This document shows, in pieces, positions 33,572 to 45,048 of a stretch of 64,000 nucleotides of DNA. A model generated the notes under the pieces. The model was not told the origin of the DNA and searched no databases. It saw only the letters and a list, made by a program, of their open reading frames with translations. Every line of letters begins with the position of its first letter. Position 1 is the stretch's first letter. The position numbers and the translations under genes were made by a program. The stretch spans positions 4,154,001-4,218,000 of the forward strand of contig CM047805.1 in the NCBI GenBank assembly GCA_026214975.1. The letters run 5' to 3'. Origin of the DNA: Gentiana macrophylla (taxonomy: Eukaryota > Streptophyta > Magnoliopsida > Gentianales > Gentianaceae).

Positions 33572-33653
33572 GAGACACCAAATGATTTTCGAAAGAGAAT
33601 GGTTCAGTGGTGACCGTGGAGAACCTTTTGATGTTTTAAACTGCAAGCCACAG
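33572..33653 (+). pseudogene. Captured exon C inside the CACTA element
   Basis: It is bounded by TTTGAAG and GTACAA. It reads HQMIFEREWFSGDRGEPFD and on to NCKPQ with no stop. Its phase does not follow exon B directly, so an exon may be missing between them. Confidence 0.5.
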
Positions 33654-34493
33654 GTACAATTTAATGTATGATAGTGGAGAATGTTTGGTTCAGGACTCTC
33701 TGCTCATCAGTATCAGATTGGTTAAGATTATATATGCTTCTATTTGTTGTGGGTGTGCCTTTGGATCATTTGATCAGTCTAGCATTAGGTCTGGTTTTGT
33801 GCTATGAACAACTTGTTTAAGGTCTTTCGTTGGGTCTGTTTTTGGTCTCAGAAAAGTCAAGTCTCACTCCTATATGCATATGATTGTCAGAATACCTGAT
33901 TTGCATTATGGTAATTGCCTTGATCTTATTTTGGATCTGTTTTGGCAGTCTGACCATGTCCAAGCACTTGTCCTGATTTTTTCTGGACTTGTCCAGGACA
34001 CAGCCTAGGACATGTCCAGATTGTCATGTCTGGTGTTCAACTTGGTTGCCCTGTTTTGCTTATCTGATTATATGCATTTCTATGTTCAGTTCTTGTTTTA
34101 AATGCTTAACCTTATTGCCTATGGTCTGGTTTTGGTCAGTTTGGTACATGTTTGGTATCCATGTACTAGATCACTGAGGAGCAGCTCGCTGCATTGTTTT
34201 GTGACTATAGACAAGTATGTTATGTCCACATATACTAAATGTGCAATTCCTCCTGCGATCATGGAATATTGCTCATGATCATATACAGCATAAGAGGTTT
34301 TATTTTTAATAGCCGGTGGATTATGCTGTTTCTTTACTTGGTTTCATTTTCTGCATGGACTGTAGTGATTCTTCCAGTTGTGGCTCTTGGATTTTACTAA
34401 TTAGGGAATCCTTAAAAACATGTTTTAAGCTTCTCTTCTATTTTATAGACTTTTTTCTTTCTCTATGCAATGATCACACACTCATATTGGCAG

Positions 34494-34633
34494 ATTTTGA
34501 AGGTGACAAATTGGAGGCGACGAGAGGAGAGAATGATAAAAGTCAGAGAACTTTTCTGTGACACAAGTGCAACATAGTTTGTTATTAGGAGCTTCTACTG
34601 GCATCTAATGAAGTTAGAGCTTCTATTTATCAG
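34494..34633 (+). pseudogene. Possible captured exon D inside the CACTA element
   Basis: It lies between ATTGGCAG and CAG/GTAAAATG. One frame reads VTNWRRREERMIKVRELFCD before a stop. Support is weaker than for A to C. Confidence 0.3.
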
Positions 34634-35913
34634 GTAAAATGTTGGCTACCTACTCAAATTCTTGTATCTAATTCTGCATTTACCACCTAATTGCACATGA
34701 GTTTTTTTCTTGTGAACTAGAGTGGTAATGGTTCTAATTACAATCCTATTAGTGCCCCCTTAAACAGATTTGATGTGTCTGATACGTTTCTCTAATTCTC
34801 GCTGCATTGGCCTAACCTTAATTCCAGGTACTATCCCTTTGTTTACTTCTGTATTGAGTGTTTGCTTTGTTATGCTTTCAGCCATTTCTTTGTCTACAAA
34901 TATTTGAGTTGGGGTGACCTTCAACTATGCGTGTATTTGTTGTGTGGCTAGAGTCATGAGTTTGAGCTGTAAATATAAAAATTTAGAACCTATGTGGATC
35001 GGGTCTTATGAACAAAAGTCGGTTCAGATTCATGGCTTGTGAGATTCAAGAAGTGGGAGCTATCTGGTGAGGCTGCATTTCTTTTTAAATGTTTCAGATT
35101 GTCTTTAACGACATTCCGTTTGGTTTCTCACGGAGTTTGTCTGGTATTAGTCTTATAAGTTTTTGTTAGCGTTTCTTTCAGCATCACGTACATGCACACA
35201 CATTGAAGCATCTTGTGTGTGTTCCCGATTCATTAAAGCTTGGAAGGAAGAATGATTAGGTTCGACATAGTGCGGGATTTGAAAGGTTGAATTACTGCAG
35301 ATGTGTAAATATATTTTTTTCCTTAGAACAAAGAACTATAATTAAGATGAACATGAATGATTAAGAGTTGATTAATGGGTGTTTATGCCTCTTTCCCTAG
35401 CACCCGTTTTTCCTCACATCGGGTTTTATGGACTAGGGTTTTAAGGAGGTGGGGTGGCACATTATAAAATGACAAGAAGTCAAATTATAAAGATGAATTG
35501 CCCGGAAGGTGTAAGAAGGCAGACAAGTTAGAACATTTGGTTCTTACCTTCAATTCTATGATATTTCAATGACCATGGAGTTTTTGCATCATATAGAAAT
35601 TAGTACAATTTGGTTTGATAAAGTCATGCGGACATGGAGTTTTTGCATCATTGGTATGATAACATTGTTGTGTAGACTATCCCAAATTGTATGCGAAATT
35701 GCACTTAATCGCTACTTCATTGGTGCCAATAATCTTTTCAAAATGTGTTTTTTTATGTGTTTTAAGTGAAAAGTAAGAAATGTTGTGGGCTTGAGATTAA
35801 TCTTTGAAATGATTGCTTGAGATTGATGTAAGTGTATAATTAAAGATTACTTGAGAGTACTTGTGATTACTCAAGCTTAATGAAACTAAGGTGGGTTAAG
35901 TAATCTTTTTTCA

Positions 35914-36016
35914 GGGGGTGGGGGTGGGGGTGGGGGTGGGGTGGGGTGGGGTGGGGGCGGGGTTTGGGTGGGGCGGGGGCGGGGTTGGGGTGGGCAGGGT
36001 GGGGATTGGGGTGGGG
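35914..36016. repeat. G-rich tract, quadruplex-prone
   Basis: About 100 bp of GGGGGT / GGGGT / GGGGC repeats with at least 15 G-runs on the plus strand, inside the CACTA right subterminal region. Pro/His-rich minus frames here are artefacts. Confidence 0.95.
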
Positions 36017-36049
36017 AAATTTTCTGATTTTTTTTTTAATTTTATTTGT

Positions 36050-36255
36050 TTTTGCCGCGGTGTGGCACCATGACAATAGATTTTAACTTTTTGCCGCGGT
36101 GTGGCACCATGACAAGAGATTTTACTTTTTTGCCGCGGTGTGGTACTGTGGCAATAGTTTTTAACTTTTTGCCACGGTGAGCCACCATGACAATAGATTT
36201 TACTTTTTTGCCGCGGTGTATAGTACTGTGGCAATAGATTTTTACTTTTTGCCGC
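36050..36255. repeat. CACTA subterminal tandem repeats, 39-bp period
   Basis: Starts of the GCCGCGG (or GCCACGG) core fall at 36054, 36093, 36132, 36171 and 36210, exactly 39 bp apart. CACTA transposases bind such subterminal repeats. Confidence 0.85.
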
Positions 36256-36434
36256 ACTTTGGCCAAAGGCGTGGCAAGAACCTTTTGCCACATAGTTGCT
36301 TGCCACGGATGACACAAAAACAATAAGCGTCACAATAGGTCTATTGTGTCACTTATTTAGGCTTTAGTGGCACTTTCCAGCCGCGGCAAAAAGTAGAATT
36401 TTTAGTAGTGCAAAAAGTAGAATTTTTAGTAGTG

Positions 36435-36517
36435 ATTGCAGGTAGCAGTAGGAATATGCTTGAAATCAAAAACACTTTCAAGACAAATACAAGTAATATT
36501 GCAGCTGGCTTCCCCAT
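36435..36517 (-). pseudogene. Host gene, first part of exon 1: signal peptide
   Basis: On the minus strand the ATG at 36517-36515 opens MGKPAAILLVFVLKVFLISS and then IFLLLPA, a clear hydrophobic signal peptide or anchor. The frame reaches the CACTA insertion after 27 codons and two bases. Joined with 31627 it continues without a break when one ATT duplication is removed. A TATA-like box lies about 100 bp upstream. The element thus separates the secretion signal from the rest of the protein. Confidence 0.72.
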
Positions 36518-36616
36518 CTTAATTAATCTTTTTAATTAAAAAGGAGTAATTATAGTTCCAATAAATACTTAATCTGCTTTTAATTGATTATGAGAAGCTG
36601 CTAATTGCGCCAGGGG

Positions 36617-36624
36617 CTTTATAG
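36617..36624 (-). promoter_or_regulatory. TATA box of the disrupted host gene
   Basis: The minus strand reads CTATAAAG in a TCCTATAAAGCCCC context, about 100 bp before the ATG at 36517. Confidence 0.5.
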
Positions 36625-37683
36625 GATTTTTTTTCTTCCCGGAAGGTGGTGTGTAAAGTGTAAACGAGTCGAGGAATTAACTTAAAATATTCTTCAGTTC
36701 GAGTTTGAATATAATAAGTATTTTTTGTTTGTGTTTTTTTTGTTTTGATAATCAAGTTGAGTGTAAGTATTTTGAACTCATGAGTTTGACGTGAGATTGA
36801 AAGAAGTTTTAAACATTCGAGTTGAGTTTGTCGAGTTTTATGGTGGTCCAGATCCACTATGTCATCATCTTCTTTATCAATCACATAATTTAGAATAGTT
36901 TGTATGTTTTAAAACATGTGAAAGCAACACAAAATCATTAAATTTGATTGGATTCAGAACACGAAATCGTACTTGTGGCCGGACCACGGTAAAATTTACA
37001 TGTTTTGAAAATTTATTCGAGAATATTATAATTATCACTTAACAATGACAAAAGTGTAATTTCAGATAGTTATTATATTAATTTCTTTTCATTAAATATG
37101 CTCAAAGAATATTTTATCGATTACCGTATAATGTTTTTACTGAAACTTACGTATTTGATAGACCATTAGATACAGGAGATATAAAATTGATGAATACTTT
37201 GAATTTCGATAGAGTAAGTACATTGATTATAAACATAAAGATACACATACATTTATGTAATTATATATACGATAGCGTACATATATGCTTTTAATTATAT
37301 ATAAATATGTGTGCGAGCTTGCTTGTGAATAGTCGAGTCAAGTATTGAATTTACGCATGTATCGTTCGTTTAATATTCGAGTACAAGTTCGAGCAGATTT
37401 AAACCGGTTCAAGTCGAATTCCGGTTCGAACCAATCTCGAACTACTCACAAGCTGTTTGACTCGTCTGCAGCCTTAGGATGGTGTATCAGCGTGACACGG
37501 AATCACTTCAAAAATGCTTTTTACATATGTTAGAGATAATGACAAGATTGAGTTATTTAGATAATTATAATTGAATTTGAGTTATATTGGGATATATTCT
37601 TTGGTTTAGATATGGATCGAGGTTATATATATTGTAATTTTCTATCAATCAATGCAATACAATCCCTATTATATGTCTCTATT
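36625..37683. other. AT-rich upstream DNA, no gene seen
   Basis: It may hold promoter sequence of the minus-strand host gene. A TCGAG/GGTTCGAA-rich patch lies at 37320-37450. No frame is convincing. Confidence 0.5.
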
Positions 37684-37778
37684 AACATAAAAGGATAACT
37701 CATATCTGTGACCTAAAAAATCTAGGCGTCTGCCACCTTTCTTCCGACCACCGGAAGTCTCACCCGGTCGAATCCAAA

Positions 37779-38561
37779 ATGGAGGACTCCCTAATGGAGG
37801 CTTCTCCCGAAGAACAAGACTTGCTGCAATGGAGTGTCGATAGACCCAATAGCCCCACCAACAATCACCCGACGGCGTGGTCCACTCGGAGCAGTGCTGA
37901 TGTAGTCCGGGGAAGGTATGCTGATCCAGGCATCTACACATGTGAAGAAGAAGATGAGAATGAACTGAATGACTATTGTGATGTTATTGACAATTTAATG
38001 GGCGATGAGCATGGTGAGGATGAATTGATTATTCCCCTAGACGAATGTTTGGAATTGTGGCGTCCATGGAAACGGGCTCTGATTATTAAACTTTTGGGGA
38101 AATCTGTCTCCTACAATTATCTCACAAACCGTCTGTCCAACCTATGGCAAGCCAAAGGCCGATTGAAGTTCACCGACCTTGACAATGGCTTCTACATTGT
38201 CCGATTCACCCAGAAGGAAGATTACCTAACATCTCTTGAGAATGGCCCATGGGTAATCCAAGGACATTACTTAGCCGTTACCAGATGGAAGCCTTTCTTC
38301 GATCCAGTAGAGGGAGCAATCAAGACCACCATGGCTTGGGTCCGGTTTCGACGATTTCCGGTTGAAGCGTTTCATGACCGCTATCTTATGACTTTGGGGA
38401 ACATGGTCGGAAAAGCCATCAAGGTAAATCCAACTACTAGCTTCAATAGCCGAGGCCGATTTGCACGGGTATGTGTTGAAGTTGATTTATCTAAGCCAAT
38501 GAAAACCTTTATTTTTATCAACGGAAGGAAGAAGATGGTTGAATGGGAGGATTGCCTTTGA
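37779..38561 (+). pseudogene. LINE ORF1, DUF4283-type RNA-binding protein
   Basis: The 260-codon frame begins with an acidic, low-complexity part and reaches the DUF4283 core from about residue 90 (WKRALIIKLLGKSVSYNYL, GFYIVRFTQKEDYLTSLENG, TMAWVRFRRFPVEAFHDRYL). It ends in RFARVCVEVDLSKPM. A TGA at 38559-38561 follows WEDCL, where a Cys-rich knuckle should continue. The rest (Pro/Ser/Gln-rich) runs to about 39326 in other frames. ORF1 proteins coat LINE RNA and help target-primed reverse transcription. Confidence 0.85.
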
Positions 38562-39336
38562 AAAGAGACCAATACTAATCCCACAGATCCTAATGCTTCC
38601 GGTAAAACGCAGCCGACAGGTCCTACCCCCGAAAGGCCGTATGGCCCTTGGATGATTTCCCAAACTCGACAACCAACTAAGCCTAACAGGCAGGGTCCGG
38701 TTACTGAGGCAGCAAAAGAGTCTGAATTACCTGAGCAATGAGAAGAATAGACTTTTGCGGCTGGGTCCCGCTTTTCAGTCCTAGCTGAGGACAATAGTCA
38801 TGCCGATACTATACCGGATGAAGTCTCGGAGCTGAGACAGCGTATTGGCCAAATACCCCCCCATGGAGGCCCTTCCCACACCGCTGAATTTTCAAAACAA
38901 AGCAGGGAAGACCATTCTTCCAATCCTAAGCCCACCAAACAATCCCAACAATCGCGCTCGAAAACTCAAATGAATCGAATTGTGACTGAGACTTCTAAAA
39001 GGAAAAACATGGAGACTAATTTTGCAAAAACGTCAACTATTTCCCAAGAGTCCCCTATCTCTAAAACTCGAGTGGTACAGAGAGACCCACTTGAGGAAGT
39101 TTCCAACAACAGGCCCAAACCTCCGTCCCAAACGGGCAAAGGGGTTGTACCTGCTTCGAAGAGGGATCTCCAAAAAGATATGGGAAAGCCACCCAACAAC
39201 CCAAAGCAACATCCTCCTGATCAAAACAAAAACAGTGAGGTGAGCTATATGGTAGTAGACCAACAGGGTCGGAATCCGCTATTTGAAGATAATGGGGTAG
39301 TTGTAAGCTCCCAACCTTTTAACTAATCTTAGTGCA

Positions 39337-40260
39337 ATGAACATCATCTTGTGGAACTGCAGAGGAGCGTGTTCGGATGACTTTTTGAGGCAACTTTGTA
39401 GTCTTCTTTCAGAACATAAACCTGACATTCTCTGCTTGTTGGAACCTCGTAGTAGTAGCCAACGTGCAAATTACATTCTCTACCGTACGTCTTTTACACG
39501 GGTTTTTGTGGTGGAAAACCGTGGTTACTCTAGAGGTCTCTGGTGCTTTTGGAACGACCAGGTAGTCTCTCTTCGACATATTTCGAATACTAATCAGTTT
39601 CTCTCTATGGCTGTGCTTAAGGATAACAGGATAGACTGGCTCATCACATTTATTTATGCTGCTCCGATTGCTAGCATCAGAGATGATTTTTGGGACTACC
39701 TAAAAAATTATTCTGACATTGTGACTCATACTTGGGTCATCATGGGGGACTTTAATCAAGTCATATTTACCAAAAAGATAAACAAGGGGGCTCCCGGTAG
39801 GTGGCCTTAATTAGGCTAAGCTCTGGTGTACATTACAACATAGCGGGCTTGCGGAAATCCCTTTTCATGGCTCGAAGTTCACTTGGAAAGCAGCTAAGTA
39901 TGGTAGGAAGCATATTCTACAAAGAATCTACAAAACTTGGGCATCTTCAGTTTGGTTTGAGCATTTTCCTGATGCTCATGTCCTCCACCTACCTCGTATT
40001 AAGTCTGATCACAACCTGATCCTCCTCCACACCGACCTTGCTCAGGAAAAAGTCTACAATAATAGTGGCTTCTTTTTCCAATGAGCTTGGCTGGATCATG
40101 AACACTTTGAGGATTTTGTTCAGTCAGCTTGGGTCCATAAACCGTGCCTGCATGATACGATTCGACAATTTACAAAACATGCCAAAATTTGGAATAAACG
40201 TGTATTTGGGAACATATTTCAGCTCGCATTGTAGGTATTGAACGCAGCCTCGAATCCCAC
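39337..40260 (+). pseudogene. LINE ORF2 endonuclease domain
   Basis: MNIILWNCRGACS opens the apurinic-like endonuclease domain. LCLLEPRS supplies the catalytic Glu and VIMGDFNQV the Asp/Asn. A shift near 39780 then breaks the frame, and the rest of the domain (KSDHNLIL) reads in another frame. Confidence 0.82.
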
Positions 40261-40272
40261 CCGTCCTCTTTT

Positions 40273-42388
40273 TTGGCCGAGTTGAGTGAGGAGCTTAAAA
40301 AAGATTATGCGGCAACCCTTCAGCAACAAGAAACTTATTGGCACCAACGCTCTCGATTGAAATGGCTTGCTGAGGACGAGAGAAACACACACTTTTATCA
40401 TCTTACCGCGCTAAGGAAAAAATCTAAACGAAAGGTGCTTTGTCTAAAAGATGATACAGATACCTGGACTTACGATCAAGCGAAGATTCGAGGTATGGTC
40501 TTTAACTTTTACCGCAATCTTTATGTTAATGATACGGAAATTGACTGCAGAGACATCTACCCTCAATTTAATGGTTTATCTAACTCGGATTTGCTATTCT
40601 TAAACCGATCGGTCTGTGAAGATGAAATTGAGAAGGCCCTATTTGATATGGGCACCTATAAAGCGGCTGGCCCGGAGGGCTTGCCTTCTATTTTACAAAT
40701 CTCAATAGAGCACTGTTGCATCCTTCATCGTCCAATTTGTTCAATCAGCGCTTAGCTCGGGCCACTTTCCAAATTCGATGAATGAAACTATGCTCTCTCT
40801 GATTCCAAAGTGTGACGCCCCCACATCCCTGGCCTTCTTTGGCCCGATAGCTCTTTGCAATGTGATTATAAAGCTGCTCAATAAAATCATCGCCAATCGA
40901 TTACGTCCCTTCATCGACAAATTAATTGGTTCCTCTCAAACGGCGTTCATTCCTAAGCGAGTAGGTACGGGCAACATTATTACGGTCCAAGAGGCTATTC
41001 ATACTTTCCGGAAAAAACAAGGGAAGAAGGGCTTCATGCTTATTAAAATTGACTTGGAAAAGGCTTATGATAGGGTCCATTGGGAGTTCTTGGAAAAAAT
41101 TATTATTGCGGTTGGTTTTGCTCCTAATCTTCTTAGCGTGATCATGCATAGTTTGAAGTCGGCTACTCTCTCGGTCCTTTGGAATGGTGTTAAACTAGAT
41201 CCGATTACTCCGGAAAGAGGTCTCAGGCAGGAGGACCCCTTTGCCCCTTATATTTTCGTCTTTTGCATGGAAATTCTGAGTCAGTAAATCAATGAAGCAG
41301 TAACTCAGGGTCTTTGGAAGCCTATTCGACTTAGCCGCAAGTCAAGCCATCTATCTCACTTATTCTTTGCCGACGACCTTATTCTCTTTGGTGAAGCATC
41401 AAAAGCGCAAGCCGTAGTTATGGAAAAAATCCTAGCAAATTTTTGTAGTATCTAGGGGCAAAAAATTAGCACTCAAAAATCCACCTTCCATGTGTCTAAA
41501 AATGTTAGCATGCAGCTTCGATCATAAATTAGCCGAAAGTTGGGAATGCGACACACCTCCGACATGTGTAAATATTTGGGAGCTCCCATGATACATTCCT
41601 GGATAAAAAAGAAAACTTATGGTTTCATTCTTGATAAAATGCGAAAAAAGCTTGCGGCGTGGAAGGCGAGAGCTCTCTCGAAGGCAGGCAAATCAATTTT
41701 GATTAATGCTTCCTTATCCACCCTCCCGTACTACACGATGCAAACTGCTAAATTACCAAAAGGCCTAATTGGCGACATCGAGAAACTTTGTCGACAATTT
41801 TTTTTCGGATGATCTAGATGGGGACAAACATTGCCACTACATTTCGTGGAATAATTTGTGTAAACCAATGGATAATAGGGGATTGGGTCTCAAGCGCCTG
41901 GAGGAGATGAACTATGCTTTTTGGGAAAACTAGTTTGGCAGTTGCTTACGGATGACATCTCCCAGTGGGTCTCCCTCTTGATCTAAAAATACGGAAACCC
42001 CTTTGTTGCGCCTAAATCAAGAGCTTCATCTCTATGGAGAAATATATGTCATACTGCGAATGTCCTTCAGGGAAGCTTCGATACTAGCACGGGTACTGTC
42101 TCATGGAGCCCTTCAGGGGAAGGAAAATACTCGGTAAATAGCGCTTACTTATTCCAGATGCAGACTCAGTCACAACTCCCTCTTGGTCAACAGTTTCCTT
42201 GCATACCGTCATATATCGAGTACCTCCCTTTGCCAAATTTTCCATGAAAGGGAGGAAACTCCACTCCATGCCATCCGGGACTGCAAATGGCCACGTCACA
42301 TTTGGAAGCGAATTCTAGAGCCCTCTCATTGGGAAGATTTCTTTGCCACCTCAGACGTTCTAGATTGGGTGATGGAAAATATCATGCC
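40273..42388 (+). pseudogene. LINE ORF2 reverse transcriptase and downstream part
   Basis: RT blocks appear in order: QQQETYWHQRSRLKWLAEDE, KAAGPEGLPS, ISLIPKCDAP-like, KRVGTGNIITVQEAIHTF, KIDLEKAYDRVHWEFLE, ERGLRQEDPFAPYIF and the catalytic FFADDLILFG at about 41365. In-frame stops (41285, about 41453 and about 41526) look like CAA or CAG changed by C-to-T. Several shifts follow. The zinc-finger region is decayed. Confidence 0.82.
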
Positions 42389-43058
42389 CAAGGCCGGCCT
42401 TATAATGAGGCCAGAGAGACCGCGGTCTTAAGCCCAACGGTGCCGAGAGGGTCCAATGGTACATGTTTCTATAGAAGAAAAAAAAATTCGTGTAGATTCA
42501 ATCTGATCCAACCTAATATAATATGTTAAATTTTTTTTTGATAAAGGCCCAAAATTTTGTTCTGGTGATGCGTTCAAACTTGTGTAAAATTCATATACAT
42601 ACTATGCCTTTTTATAGGCTGAAGGAAGCTCAATTCGATCTGAGGTGTTCCTACATGAAAAGGTAAGGGTTATCACCATTCACATGCAGAGGTGCATCAG
42701 TTCGAAATTCAGAATATGAAAAGGAGCATGGACTTGAAAATGCATCAGGTCGAACCCCGTTTCGTTGCGATAACATTAATTCGTACGGCAACTCGTATGC
42801 AAACGATAATCAAAACATTTATTTATGAAAAAATATCCAACAATTTTGTGTATATGTATGAATTAGGTTTTTTTTTTCTAAATATGCTAGAAAAGACTAC
42901 TTTGTAGGTATATTTTGAGGCTATCAATAGATTGAATTTTGTATTTACGGATGATAAAAAAGTGATAAGTGTGTTTTTATAAAAATAAAAAAACTTCAAC
43001 TAAAAGGCCCAATTCGGGAACTTGGCCTTAAGCCCAAAAAACGCCAGGGCCGGCCCTG
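42389..43058. mobile_element. Non-autonomous hAT element inserted in the LINE, 670 bp
   Basis: The ends are CAAGGCCGGCCTT and the inverse of CAGGGCCGGCCCT. The 8-bp flanks are ATCATGCC (42381-42388) and ATCACGCC (43059-43066), one mismatch apart. The LINE frame resumes after it. No transposase is encoded. Confidence 0.88.
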
Positions 43059-43317
43059 ATCACGCCTTCTCCGACAGCTCGAGCCTTGGTCAAACAGTGG
43101 CCTTATCTCTTTCGTGAGATTGCTTATGGGATTTGGTACTGGCGGAACAAGCCGACCCACTCGCCGGATATTGTTTACCCTCCTATTCAAGTGTTTATTT
43201 CTAATGCAGTTAAGCGTTCTAGAAACCTACGGCTAGCCTGGGCCATCGATATAGACTGAATTTCTCTATTTGTAACTCTGTAGTTTTGCTATCAATCCTT
43301 TAATAAAAGTTCTTTTT
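43059..43317 (+). pseudogene. LINE ORF2 C-terminal end and 3' untranslated region
   Basis: The sequence after the hAT element continues the LINE to its stop and a short 3' part before poly(A). Coding capacity is small. Confidence 0.6.
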
Positions 43318-43360
<43 letters not shown>

Positions 43361-43368
43361 ATAAAAGG

Positions 43369-44556
43369 CTATGGGATTTTCTCAAATTCACACAAGTTTA
43401 TTCTTTACGAGTACTGCCAATTTTCTCATGTTAGAGGATTTTGACTTATTGTTCATGTCTCTAAAACAATGTCTCCAACAGGTAAAAATCAGATTTTTGT
43501 TTTATTATTATCGGGAAATTTGGAAGCTTTTATTGCCTCTTTCTACTTGTTGGTTTGTCATCCGAAGTTCCGAACAAAACAATGTAGTTTTAAATTAATT
43601 AGATTTTTTGTGGGAAGGACAAACTAATAACTAAACCAGGATATAAGTACATTGAAAATTAATCAGGACAAAATATATGTAACATTCCAAAATTACCCTT
43701 TTACTATGTAGCTATAAAATAAAACACCCACCTTCCCTTAAAAAAATAAAAAATAAAAAAATTGCATCCGTCGGCACCAGTTATCAGCGGCTCTTCTACC
43801 CAACTCCCTCCTTTTGCTATCAGCGGCTCTTCTGTTTGGCAAGCTTTTGCAGGGGAGTAGCCATGGCCGGCGGATTTGCAAAATTGCCCTTTTTTTGTTG
43901 TTGACCCTGTGAATATGGAGAAGAAGATGGTAACAAGAGGATTTAGGGTTTACGGTGGCCATGGTTTAGGGTGGACGGAATGGAGGTGGTTGCACCGCCG
44001 GACGGTGGACGGAGTAGATTTGGTTGCACTGGCGGCCATGGGTAGAAACCGTTCTTCACAACCAAATCAATACAATTCATTTCATACTTAATGCATCAGT
44101 TATTGTAGATTTTATACCAAATGAAGGGATGTTGTATTCAACTCATCTTCTATCACGCTTCTATCACAGTAGGTGTGTAGGTGTGAGCGGTGCGGCTCCA
44201 CCTAATTTGTATATGGGGCAACCGATCCGCTATAAAAAAAATATCACTGTGGATAAATTTTTATTATATACATCTATATATGTGAAGTTAATCCATTAAT
44301 TTTTTTATGTATTGACCCAAAATTTTCAATATTGACTCATAATGAGTTATAATAAACCGACTTAAGTATAAAATATAAATGGTATGACATATTTTTAACC
44401 CGCATTCCGAAAATCCTAAAGCCGTCCCAAGATGTATGTTTAATGTATCATATCATTACGTGGTATAACCCTCTAATGCATCATAATTTTTCTCTCAGTT
44501 TTTAGTCTCTTAAGTTAAGAAGGATTCTTGACGCTAAAATAATTATGCATCTTTAT
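43369..44556. other. Intergenic DNA with no supported gene
   Basis: A GC-richer patch at 43850-44050 has short frames with no known motif. Nothing else is seen. Confidence 0.5.
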
Positions 44557-44558
44557 TA

Positions 44559-44822
44559 CTCCATCCGTTCCATAATAACTGATGCAGTTGTCAAAATGTT
44601 TTGTTCCATAATAACTGAGGTAGTACATTTTTCAAAACAACATTTATTGCTAATTTTCCTACTGTATCCTTATTTAATACTATGGTAGAAGTTAAAAAGA
44701 AAACTGCATTAATTGTATTATATGGATTTTTAGTCATTGCATCTAAAAAGTCATAGCATTAAATCACTTTCTCAATAAACGTGTTTTTGGCAACTGCCTC
44801 AAATATTTTGGAACGGAGGGAG
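44559..44822. mobile_element. Stowaway MITE, 264 bp
   Basis: The ends CTCCATCCGTTCCA and GGAACGGAGGGAG are inverted, flanked by TA at 44557-44558 and 44823-44824. An inner second copy of GTTCCATAATAACTGA lies at 44603. Confidence 0.88.
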
Positions 44823-45048
44823 TACTCCATTTTTTTTTTTGAACAGCCAAGAATTTTCCATTAATCAGCAAGATGCTAAAAGATTACAGACAGTTTCAAA
44901 GTTCTAAATAAATCAACCTAAGGTATCAAATCTACCTCTATAAAAAAGATACTGCACCACAACCAAAGCATGCCACATCAAACAATATTCAATTCCATAG
45001 TCTTTCATTCTTATTCTTACAAGTAATTGAAACCTAATTGCCAAGAAC

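Larger units (their letters stand above)
31631..36434. mobile_element. CACTA transposon, 4.8 kb, with captured gene fragments
   Basis: The left end is CACTACAAGAAAAAC and the right end the inverse of CACTACTAAAAATTC. The flanking duplication is ATT (31628-31630 and 36435-36437). The last 24 bp of the right end are doubled. Subterminal 39-bp repeats with GCCGCGG lie at 36050-36255, and related GTGGCAC motifs near the left end. No TNP2-like transposase frame is present, so it is non-autonomous. The interior holds exon-like pieces in one phase, so it resembles a gene-capturing (Pack) CACTA. Confidence 0.9.
37695..43358 (+). mobile_element. Full-length L1-type LINE, 5.7 kb, with target duplication
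   Basis: It carries ORF1 with a DUF4283-type domain, an endonuclease, reverse transcriptase and a zinc-finger tail, and ends in about 40 A. ACATAAAAGG precedes it (37685-37694) and follows the tail (43359-43368). The coding regions have many stops and shifts. A 670-bp hAT element lies inside it near the 3' end. Confidence 0.92.

Noticed and set aside
35867..36333. Pro/His-rich and Lys-rich minus frames
   Set aside because: They are created by the G-rich tract and the 39-bp repeats.
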